A stretch of DNA of 64,000 nucleotides from Coleophoma eucalyptorum (lineage: Eukaryota > Ascomycota > Leotiomycetes > Helotiales > Dermateaceae). Location of the stretch: the NCBI GenBank assembly GCA_026120035.1, contig JALRME010000003.1, forward strand, positions 1,736,001 to 1,800,000, in the 5' to 3' direction. The notes below the pieces were generated by a model. The model had not been told where the DNA came from, did no database searches, and was given only the letters and a program-made list of their open reading frames with translations. This document shows positions 32,253-42,677 of the stretch, piece by piece (the first letter of the stretch is position 1; each line of letters starts with the position of its first letter). The position numbers were made by a program, and so were the translations under genes.

Positions 32253-35200
32253 TTATGGCGCGCCATTGTAAATACACCTGAGACCACTCGATCGTGCCCA
32301 GCTATAGGTTGTCAACAACTGAGTCTTCAGAGCTGCAACTGAAGTCAACGTTGGCTTGAGAGAGGATAAGCCAATAAGGTATGCAGCAACGCCTGCGGCC
32401 TTAGCTGTCGCTACATATGACATTCTCGTCAGTTGCCAGTTACTTGTCCGGGATACAGATCTGGGTCGACTTACCCCCAGAAGTTCCTGAAGCATAATAT
32501 GTACCTTCCGTAATCCCAGGTACAGTCCAGTATGGACGTTCGATGTCGACACCAGGAGAATACAGATTTACCCATGGAGCGAAGTTGGATTTTGCCCCCT
32601 TCATGCCAGTAATATCTACACTGCCAACGACGATAAGATTCGGGAGGTAGTACTGACTAGTAGAATCTCCAAACTTGGCCGGGTACTTGAAAGATATCTG
32701 GTCACAAAGTATTAGCTATAATATTGGGCTCAACTACTGGTGATCTTTCTCACTCACCTTGTTGTCGTTACCTGCTGAACATAAAAGTAATACCCCATTA
32801 TCTGAAAGCTCTTTCAGTTTGTTATACCAATTCGCTATCATTTGAGGACTCAATTTGTTTGGGTTAAAGCCAAACGACATACTGAGAACCGCGAGAGGAG
32901 CAATATCGGGATTTGGATCAAGTAACTCCGTCTGCCAGTCGAGCAGTATTTGATCAAGGGCAACTAGAACAATCCGGGGTCCGTCGCGCGTATTGTAAGA
33001 GAATAGATTCGGCGTGGAGTTTCTCGCAACACCATAGGTACTACCAGCAAATGCGCTCAACATACCAGTCGCGTGGGTTTGCCCACTGGCGATGACTGGA
33101 GGCGTCCAAGTATTGCTATCCGATACGGATGTCTTTATTGCTCGTTGTTGGAGAGTCTCGCCGTTGTTGTCTTTCACCGTACTAAATTGCTGTCTCTGGC
33201 AGTCAATATTTGTTGATTGACGACGCGCAGTAAGCTGATGAAAATAGGTTTTACTTACCGATAAAGTCGTATCAAAATACTTAGACTCCAGGATGTATCC
33301 TTGAACATTTGCTCCTGCACTGTTGTCATACACATAAGTGGTCCTACTAGAACCAGAGGGTTGCGATACAAAAGCCAGGTCTCCATTTGCAACTGCCTGT
33401 GTCGCGAAACCAGAATCACGCCTCTGAGCTTTGGAAGGTACGTCTAACGTATTATTGGCCTTGGTAGGATTGAGGACTAGAGTGTTTGCAACACTGGTAT
33501 AGCTTATGTCGTCGTAGTCGGTTGGGTCTTCGCAATCGTCGGTACATGCAGCTTCGACTCCATCGCACTGGACTAATTAGTAGAGTTGATAGAATTATAA
33601 TACGCAGTCACTATAGGAAATTACCTGCTTCAACTCTGTGAACTGTATCGTTTGCGGTATTGTGAGATGTGCCGTCCAATATATCGTCCCCTTTCCAGTC
33701 ACCGAGACTTGTTCAATGGGACTTGCCAACGGTAAAGACGCTAACAGGTTTTGAATAGTATCCACATCGAGACCATCTACCGGCCAAATGACATATAGTT
33801 CAAGAGAGGCTGATCCGTTAAGGCAGGTTGCTGATAGACTGTCAGCATCTCCGGAACTCAGATCAATTGCTGGCCCAACTGCGTCTCCGATAGAGATTCC
33901 CATTGCCAGCGGAGAGGCACCGGCTGGCATATATTCTGTGTTATTGCTATAGGTATACGTGCAAGTCGTCAAGTAATTGTCCAGAGCAGATTCCATAGCA
34001 GCTTCTGCTGCGTTCATGGCTATAGGACTCGCGAGCAGAGCTTTGCTCGTAGATTCTAACATCCAGGCTTCAGCTGCAATAGAAAGTACTGCAACAGCGG
34101 CAAAAACAAGCAGCGGAAAAATTCGTTCTTCGAGGGCCGTATTTGCTAAAGACCCAGGAACAGCTTTATATGCCAGACTGTTTCCAGTATTCATGAAGTG
34201 AAGGTTGTGAAGTCTGCCGTTATGAGTGCCGTTTCCCACATGAACCCAGGAGTTCAATGGCGCATTAGCCAACAGTTGACAGTTTCTCGAGCAGTTAGAT
34301 TGAGGTAACCATTCTTCATTGACATTGAAGGCGTATTTAGACAAAGATCGAGCTTCAGTATCTTTAGTTTCGGTTGGATCTTCCAGGTAAGACAACATCA
34401 ACCATTCTACAGTCTCGCCAACGCAACCAAGCGTGCCACCTTCCGATCCAGGAGTAACTATAAAGGTATTAGTACAGTGTTGTTGTCGTCGTTCAAGATA
34501 CTTTCTTGGATGAAGTTAGATAAACTGACCATCGTCACAGACTCCGCTCGGGAGTGGTGTTGGGTTGCCAACAAGAAGAACATCAACAAAGAGATCCGGA
34601 TCCTCTGATTCGTACATGAAGAAATCACCCGATGTATAATTCACATCTATAGAAATCTCAGGATCATAGTCAGCCAGAGTAGGCAGTGGCGGAAGAGAAG
34701 TCAAAGTCGTGCTGCCAGTAAACGATAAGATGCAAGCGTCTGGCGAAGGACAGTAGCCACGAGGACAAGTAAAGTTGCACAGTGGACCATAGGTTGTCTC
34801 ATCCATGCCTGCTGCTGCATATCCAACGATATCTGGATCAGATGTAACTTGTTCTACGACGCCCGTAGCGTCGCAAGTACATGGTTCTGGGCAATATCCT
34901 CGACCACTGATCTCAAAGTCAGCATGGGATACGCACGAGGGGCGGTTCAGAATTCATCTCAGGAGCATTGTCAACGCTAATGGTGTAGCTCGTTGAAATA
35001 GGTACATAGTGTGTACAATGGTCTCCGAATATCGCAAAACTGTGAACTTACCAGGAGAAGCTACAAAGTCCACCATAGTTTCCACTTCCTGTGCCCGAAG
35101 CACAACCAGTAATTTGGGTCGTTTCGCAAACACTATTCTCAGTAAGCGGAGTAGCTTGTCTATCAAGAAAGACTTACCTATTACAGTGACCTCTACTGCA

Positions 35201-38200
35201 AGTCCAAGTACTAGCAAACGTTGCATGTTAGTATTGCTTCAGACGAATGGATTTACAAGTGACAACCATCTCAAGAACAACTCGACTCTGAAGATTGTGT
35301 GAGTAAAGTATACTAGATACTCACCAGATATCGTTGAATGGCATCAGCGGATTAGCTGTGTAATTAGCTTTCAGTTTGGTGTCGATATCTCCATCGAAAA
35401 GTAACAAATCTATTGAGGTTGATGTACAGGTACATACTGCAATAGGGCAGTCTATAGATCCCAGAGGTTAGTATTGCTAATCAGAGACACTGGTACCCTC
35501 AATATCACATATATGTGAGGGATATGGATCGGTTTTATAATGAGAAAGACTACTGACATGAATATTTGCATGCCCATTCGCACATATCAGCAAAGTCTCC
35601 TTCGCCTGAACCACCTGTACAATAAGGCTCATTGAATGGTGAGATAGTTGGGACGGGATAAGGCGAGTAATCCACGAGACCACAATATGTTGTGTCATAA
35701 TGTCCATATCTGGTCAAATTCGCTCATGTCAGTGTTTTTCTATCTCTCAATCGTGAAGGAATGCTGTGCTTATGAGCTTCAATATCGAAGTCATGCAACC
35801 CGTTCTTCAGAGGGAGTAGAACAATAATTGCTTCAACTCGAGGAGACGAAGGATCAAGAAGACGTGTACTTACGTGCAAGCGAAGGAGCAAATCCCTTCA
35901 TATGTCACACTGACGCCCTCAAGAGGATAGCAGAGTGTTGATACCGGAGTGGGTAGTTTCCTTTGAGGGCCTTGCTCTGTACAATAACATGCCCCGAGAG
36001 GGCTAGAATCAACAAAAGATCATAGTTAGTGATGGTATTATAGTTGAATATATCAAACCATCCAACATCTGAAGAAGGGCTTGTTGATGTTGGATGGCTT
36101 TATAAATAGCGTTTGAGGATGATGGGATTCTTCTTGTCCTCCAGGAGAATGCACAAGATGGAATTGAGGTCATCGGAAGAAAGAATACTTCAGATGGAGA
36201 GAATAAATGGGAGATAACACGAACCAGTATCCTAAAGCACAAGTAAATTCGCATAGGCCAGCAAATGATGCAACACTTGTACCTGCTGTGCAGACATAGT
36301 CCTTCACAGAGGCGATGACAGTCTCTCCATAAGCATTTGTAGCGTTTCCGACCCACATGTTGTAATTCATGACATCTGATGAAGTTAAAGTTAGTATCAT
36401 CGAGTGCAAAGACGACCATTGGAAAGGCTTCATTGCTTCAACTATGCTCTCTCAAGAAGTATTCCCGGAAACGAGTTAAGACATCTCCAGAGCGATGGAC
36501 ATTCTGAGGCTTTACTTACTATCTTCACAGGCGTCTGAGATGGAACCTCCTGTGATCAAAAGAATTTCATCCACCCCTTCGTCTCTCGTCACCGCGATGA
36601 ACCAGTCACCAGTATACCCAGAAAAGCTTGCATTGCCAAAAGCTAGTCCAGGATAAGTTGCTGGAAGGGTAGTCCAGTATGCGGGAGCGATGTTTGGCCC
36701 AATGTGTACAGTAGGTGCATCTACTTCGCTCCCTAGAAGGGCAGCAAAGAAGATATAGTCTTGCACGACCTCTTCTGGCGTAAATTCAAGTTGCAATTGA
36801 CTTGCTGTATTTCCGGTAGTATAGTTGGTAGAGCAGCCAGGCACAACTGCTGGACTAGTCCTAGACCATGCAACAAGAATCTCGGAGCTGAAAGACGAGG
36901 TACCTTGCTTATATAGGTCGATGAATACTGGTAGGAGTGCTCTCCAACCATCATGAGGGTAACCCTCTACGAAGTTATACGTTGCATCGCCATGAGGGAA
37001 GACTGTGTTGTATTGAGTCGAATCTAAGGGGCCAATGTAGTGAGACTCTCCCCAATCGTTCCAAGTGATGATCTCGACAAACTTGGGTTGAATAAAAAGA
37101 ACTTCCTGCCAACGATCAAACCAGAGAGAATCTCCACGCCAGAGCCAATTTTTATCATAGCCGCTATATAAGTAATTGATTAGGTCAACTTAATTCGAAT
37201 CCAGAGAAAGTAAAGTTTCTCGTGGTTCTGTGGGCAAGAGACTTAGGATTACTAACGGCAAATTTGTATAAAACATTGGAGACACGCCCATCATGTATGG
37301 AGCACTTGTAGAGAGTGACTGGTTTCCAAGAACCTGTATATAGGAAGCATCAGAGAAAGAGTTGGTATTGGTATTTCCCCAAGGCCATGCAGCCCAAGAG
37401 AAGAGTCCATTAGCGACACCATAAGACCTTTATTTATATGTTAGCTTCGGATATCTCGTTCAATCGAGACAATAGAAATCAAGAGAGCTTTCAGAGAGAC
37501 AGCCTGCCAGGCATCAATAGCTCCCAAAGATGACCAGCATGGAACAAACTCAAGACTGTACTGAGATATCAAAGCTGGCCAGTCTAAGATGTTGTCAATT
37601 CCCTGGAAAGTAGACACAAATGCGAGATCATTATCAGGATCGTGATAATACGCTCCGTTAGGCGTATAAGCTCCCAAGTAAGAGCCAACATCGGTCGCTG
37701 GCCAAGGTCCAGTACCTCCAGTATAGTCGAACGAGAAGAAAAGATGGAAGTCTATCCCTTCGCTAATCAAGGCGTTCCCTGCTTGGAAAGCATAGGATAT
37801 CGATGTGCTGATTGTATCATCTCCAAATCTGATTTAATATCTGATTAGTCCTGCTATGAATAGGGACAATGCAGCAAAATATATGAAAGATGGAAGTGCA
37901 CACGCCATATTCAAGGCAAAAGCATCGATTTTAAGACTCGCAGCAGTCCGAATGGCATCTTCCCACTCTGAAATGCCCCAACCTGCTACATTTCCGACCT
38001 ATTTCACCTGATCAGTATAGCTTTATTGACTCTTAGCGACGTCAGCAGTAAAGGCAAGATCAAATGGTCAGCCTGTAGCAGGCCAATATCGACTATGAGA
38101 TCAAAGATAGAGAGAATTATTGCAACTTCGCAAATGGGACAAAGAGCTATGATTTCGTGCTATTCTTACCAATAGATGAGCAAAAACTGCCTTCGCGCGG

Positions 38201-38247
38201 ACTTGATATGCACATAGCAATACTGATAGAATATGTAAGAATCTCAT
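32253..38247 (-). CDS. GH71 alpha-1,3-glucanase - Cys-rich modules - I9-like - S8 peptidase fusion
   Basis: Seventeen exons: 38170..38247, 37904..37998, 37508..37828, 37257..37427, 36520..37163, 36225..36375, 35874..36002, 35558..35709, 35325..35451, 35178..35210, 35052..35132, 34530..34906, 33625..34457, 33259..33567, 32758..33195, 32475..32697, 32253..32410. They total 4320 nt, 1439 aa, in frame throughout. Order: signal peptide 1-18; GH71 catalytic domain to about 330 (HLFFSFDYTGG, ITWNDWGESHYIGPLD); a beta-rich segment to about 436; six modules of the type C-x3-C-x(3)-[YH]-C (about 475-712); a hydrophobic stretch 900-917; an I9-like propeptide about 1007-1064 (YVIWPVDGLD); and an S8 domain with His1208, Asn1310 and Ser1386 (ASGTSGATAK). 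The usual catalytic Asp-Thr-Gly is Glu-Ser-Lys at 1158. One intron (37428..37507) must use a GC donor. The protein is secreted or surface-bound and likely acts on alpha-1,3-glucan; S8 activity is uncertain. Confidence 0.82.
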
Positions 38248-39063
38248 GCTGAGCAGCTTCTCTCGAGGCGTTATGCCAACTGAAATACAGAGCCGGAATC
38301 GTCAACCGCTGTTGAGGTGAGTGAACATTTGAGTATTATGAGTAGAGATTGGAGATATATGTGTGTACTCAAGAGAGCACATACTCCTCGGCCTCTCAAC
38401 CAATATTACCTGCCTCCTTCGGTGCTTCATTTATACTCTTTCTGCCCATACTTGATAGGGATCCAAATAAATTAGTAAATCAATGTAGATCCACTTACAA
38501 TAATACATCCGTCCTACGGGACTTTGGTTGTTATCTTACTATATTGTCTCTGTCCTTCGAAACTATTTGGCCAACATAGAGAATAGATGCAGTGATTGTT
38601 TCCCTGCAATCGCCTATTTTCTTCCAGCCGGGATTAAAGTACAAGGCGCTGTTGGAATTAGTATCCAGATCCATCATCACGCCCAAAACCCTGTAGAAAC
38701 AGCGAAAACGGTCACCAAAGACGACAAGGGACAGCGGGTAATATTGGAATCGATAGAGGAGGCCCGTCCCGTCATTTATTATCGCGGCACCGTCGGAGCA
38801 TAGGTACAAGATACAGATACAGACAATTTACGCTAGATAATTTAGCAAGGGTTTCTTTAATTATTCAAGCTTAATAAAATTCAGCTGACTAAAAAGGAAG
38901 GTACTTGTAATAAGCATCGAGAGGTTGGGAAGTTAGAAGAGGGGATTTCGAGTTCGGTCTTTGCTACTTATATTTGACTAGATTATAGCCAAGATTAGCT
39001 GCTAAGCTATCCCGTTTTATAATACAGGGAAAGCTCAGCTGGTCATCATCCGATTTGAAAGGG
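38248..39063. other. Upstream region of the GH71/S8 fusion
   Basis: The short ORFs at 38349-38809 overlap on opposite strands and show no domain. The stretch should include the promoter of the fusion gene. Confidence 0.4.
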
Positions 39064-39215
39064 TTCGCTGGCTAATGTTCTGTTCTAGAGTAGTGGAAAG
39101 TATTCGCTGGCTGACATCCTTTCCTGGAGTAGCGGAAAAGGTCGCTAGCTAACATCCTATTCTAGAATAGCGGAAAAGGTCGCCAGCTAACATCCTATTC
39201 TGGGATAGCGGATCT
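39064..39215. repeat. Four-copy 38-39 nt imperfect tandem repeat
   Basis: Units begin at about 39064, 39103, 39141 and 39179 and share the core TCGC(T/C)(A/G)GCTAACATCCT(A/T)TTCT followed by AGxATAGCGGAAAAGG. Divergence rises toward the first copy. No coding frame is convincing through it. Confidence 0.65.
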
Positions 39216-39873
39216 AACAAATTTGGTTGGGTGAAGATTTGAGTTCTTTTAAGCTATCAGAAGTGTTTGTCTACCTCTTATTTCTACTGTATAGATGATT
39301 TTTCTAAGTGAATGTGGAGGTGGAGGTGGAGGAGGGTATCCATACCCTCCTCTGTTTGTGGTATCACATGATTACAAACAGGTGTACAAACGAGACTTAA
39401 TAACGAGATTCCAACAAGAAGAGTAACCCACGAGTCTAAGCAAAAAGTGGCGAACCCCTCAAAATCTTCAGGTACTAGGCTATCGCCCACTTTTTCAAGT
39501 TCTCTCTTAAGTATCAGAATATATTTTTGCAGCTATCGTCACAGTACGCCGTTGCTTATTTTTATCATTTTAAGTTATTGTGTAGCCTTAAATTGTTGTA
39601 TTCGCTTTGTTTTCAGTATAAATTTAGACTATTAGAATGATCACGCAAGGATCTCTTGACTGTCATTCCAATTAGCATATACACTTAATTGAATCACCTA
39701 TACTAGGTACCTAGGTACTCACTTATGTTATACTGATCACTCCTTAACCCGCTGACCTTATTAAGCTATATACTGGATCTAGTACAGTATTTGGGTGAAA
39801 CTACTCCCTCAAGGAGTTGTGCTAATCATCACCATTATCATTATCATTATCATCCAGGTCCAAATTCGTTCTA
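39216..39873. other. Intergenic downstream of the twin-I9 gene
   Basis: It holds a GGAGGT run at 39315-39333 that leads into an 11-bp inverted repeat at 39329-39352 (GAGGAGGGTAT, 2-base loop, ATACCCTCCTC), and a CATTAT microsatellite at 39833-39853. A minus-strand ORF at 39284-39490 lacks an ATG; I do not call it a gene. Confidence 0.45.
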
Positions 39874-40554
39874 TTATGAGTCCTCAATTGTACAGACCTA
39901 CACTATTTCTTCTAGTTAGTAGTATTCTTAGTTATAAGGATAATAGATGAAGGGACATATATACTTGACTCTCTTTCTCTATTTCGGCTACTTCGGGTGG
40001 TGTAAGAGATGCCTTCCAACAGATTATCCCTTCTCCATTGGGAGATATTTGCGCTCGTGATTCTCCTGGAAAGGTGTCCAAGAGTGCTTGAAGAGAATTG
40101 ACATCGAGTCCATTCAATGGCCAAATCGTATACTGCCTCTGATAATGTTTATTTCCAGCACCATCTAAGAAATATACCTCTTCCCTATCCGAATCACTTT
40201 CCGAATCAACAGGAACACATAATTCCACTACTGCACACTGTTTGATTTATTAGTACTAGTAGACATAGTTAGATATAGAGTAGCTAAAGGGATAGATACT
40301 TCTTTCTCTTCCTCGATTTTGGCTACCTGGGCTGGTGTAAGAGATGCTGACCAGTACATTACTCCTTTCCCAGTAACAGATATATGCGGGTGTAAGCTGA
40401 TATCTGGAAAGGACTCCAGGAGTCCTTGAAGAGCATCGACATTGAGTCCATCCGATGGCCAAATTGTATACTCCCTCTGATCCTCTACGTGTTCATAGGT
40501 GCTATTATCAAGATGCAGCCTTTCAACCGATAATGGCTTAGAATCGTCGTCCAT
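39874..40554 (-). CDS. Small protein with two tandem peptidase-inhibitor I9-like domains
   Basis: Exons 40300..40554, 39965..40237 and 39874..39897 give 552 nt, 183 aa. There is no signal peptide or membrane segment, so it is predicted cytosolic. Each main exon carries one copy of the fold seen in subtilisin propeptides: YTIWPSDGLNVDALQGLLE... ending YWSASLTPAQVAKIEEE, and YTIWPLNGLDVNSLQALLD... ending CWKASLTPPEVAEIEKE. The (A/S)xLTPxxVxxIE pattern is typical of I9 propeptides and of stand-alone inhibitors such as yeast Pbi2. The closest relative in the window is the I9-like segment of the fusion gene next door. Both introns are phase 0 with TACTAAT/TACTAAC branch sites. Inhibition of the neighbouring or another subtilisin is an inference. 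The final 7-residue exon is the least certain part. Confidence 0.72.
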
Positions 40555-41458
40555 AGTGGAAATCTTGGATGGAGAGCTGATGATTATAATAGTCCTTCTG
40601 ACAAATGATTTTAGTCGTTGCTTGATTGCGAAGAAAGAGTATTGAGGAATAGTTGTCGTTGATCTTGTGATGTTTGCTATTGGTATTTGCTGTTTGGATA
40701 AAGTGGTTGGTTGTTTAATAAGCAAATGGAGTTTCGTTGGTGCTAAGCTCCTTTGGGCGTAGCTCCTAGCAAGATAGATCCTGGAGTAGGCCTATTTTAT
40801 TCTACAGCTTAAATCTAAGCGAGCTAGTCCACAAACATCCAATGTAATATTCCGTCCCGGCCGATTACCTCTTTGGGAGCCCATTCTAAGGCTTGAAGAG
40901 ATATCTGGAAGTCCCAAGGCTCTCTCACGAGGTTGATTCATAGGATGCAAGATCTTCAAATGCCTCACTCCAACCGCATCAGATGGATGCATCAGATGGG
41001 TGCACTTGCGTCGCTTATCACTCCTCTTAAAAACCTACCCTACCTTACCTGTCGAGCCCGTCGTCTGTCCCTGTCCACGCCACTTCTCACGTGTATCGAT
41101 ATAACAGTAAGAAGCTGTTTCCTCCATTACGTGTTTGGCGGGTATAATGCTGGAAGATAAGTTTCTGAGCTGTTGCAATAGGTCTTTCTGTCCAATACTT
41201 ACCCAAATTCGTCGGTTCAACTGGAACACTTGGCACGATTTAACTTAGATCACAGAATAGTATAAGTTGCCAGCAGACATAGAGAAACCAACGTACTTGA
41301 TAACAAACAACTTCTTATTACTGACGGTGGAAAGAACCTGTAACTGACCGCCGAAAATCCTCCTCGCTCTTTGTTTCCCGACGCCTTTCTGAGCAAGAGG
41401 CAACGAAATTGATATCAACCCCCCAAAAAACACCATCTCCCAGAAAATATCGAGTTCC
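40555..41458. other. Intergenic region
   Basis: I see nothing I can support. Short ORFs at 40792-41229 overlap on both strands and lack domains. The left end is the promoter of the twin-I9 gene. Confidence 0.4.
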
Positions 41459-41851
41459 TCATACAATTTCCAGGACCAGAATTGCCAGTCCCCCAAACAA
41501 CGCCAAACTCTTCCAACCTTTGCTTTCTTCCCGGCCTCCTATATTTCGAGAAGCAGTGGCCGGCCCCGACGTGGCTGTCTGAGTTGCAGATCCGGTAAAA
41601 ATCGTCGTAGTTCCTGTACCATCGATGGTGCAAACTTGGCCATCAGGTCCACACAGCACACTGCCGGTCAAAATCCCACTGTTCGTCAAAATCCCTCCAT
41701 CTGCAGATTGCACTGTGACTGAAAACCCCGACGGTAAACCTAAAGACTCGGTTGTTGTGTCTTGCCGGGGCTGGATGAGTAGTCTCGGGGTAACGGCCGC
41801 GACGTTATAAGGCTGTGCGATTGTGACTGCTGGTATAGTAGGGTGGGCCAT
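41459..41851 (-). CDS. Small hypothetical protein with C-terminal hydrophobic segment
   Basis: Single ORF of 130 aa from a true ATG. It is Thr/Ser/Gly-rich, with one CGPDGQVC motif and a final hydrophobic run (LALFGGLAILVLEIV) that could be a tail anchor or GPI-type signal. No signal peptide is visible at the N-terminus, although PRLLIQPRQD resembles sequence found after a fungal propeptide, so an upstream exon with the signal is possible. No family is recognised. Confidence 0.45.
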   Translation of the reverse strand: MAHPTIPAVTIAQPYNVAAVTPRLLIQPRQDTTTESLGLPSGFSVTVQSADGGILTNSGILTGSVLCGPDGQVCTIDGTGTTTIFTGSATQTATSGPATASRNIGGREESKGWKSLALFGGLAILVLEIV

Positions 41852-42677
41852 GGAGAGCCTTCGAAGAAATTGTTCGGGATGTTATTAGGTAGTTGGTTGG
41901 GCTTCGAAATATTTCTCGTCCGGGAATGGGATCTCGCCCCAAGATAACCCTTTAAAGGTCAGACATATTTCTAGCTAAATCGCACCACGGCCCACGGGCC
42001 TCGCGGGGTAGCACTTAGTGATTGCATGAAAGTATCGTGCAGATATGGTTAGGCGTAGCTGTGCAATGTGTCCTTTGTGACCATCATGCTTGAAAAATAT
42101 TGTTATAAAGGTCTCCTTCTTGATTCAGTTACCCCAGATTAAACCTGGAAATCTTGGCGAAGCAGATCTTGCGACACCCTGCGAGACAGACAAATATGCT
42201 TTGTATCATTCGTCGAAACGGCATTAGAGTTTAGGTATTCAAGCGATGGCGGCGAAGAGTTGGGACTGCGCGTCAGAGCCCGCATAGTGTTGACCAGAAT
42301 ATATGAGTAGAGAAGGAGACTTCTTGATAGAAAGGTGGAAGGTGCTTTTCAAAATAAAATCACTTCGGAGTTTTTTAAGAATGGTGTCGCCAAAACCCCC
42401 CTCGAAAAAGTCTATGCTTGATGAGCACGGACTGAAAGGCTCGAGCGCCTCTCCACAAACCCAGCACCGAGACCATCAAGTAATACATCCTAACTGCCGG
42501 CTTCGTTGTTCCCTAACCGTATCTGAGAGAGTTAGGCTTTTTTGTGATGTTTGAGCAATCACATGGATGCAGCAGATGGAGGCAATGAACATGAAAGGGC
42601 TTATTTATAGTCTACAAATCTATCTAGAGGGAAATTAAGAATGATCAAGGTGATCTGGTATATTTGTGCAGCAGAAC
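41852..42677. other. Intergenic region
   Basis: The stretch lies between the small hypothetical protein and the alpha-amylase 3' end. A plus-strand ORF at 42303-42554 has no recognisable feature. I see nothing else. Confidence 0.4.

Noticed and set aside
39284..39490. Minus-strand ORF with a hydrophobic centre
   Set aside because: It has no ATG and overlaps the GGAGGT run and hairpin.
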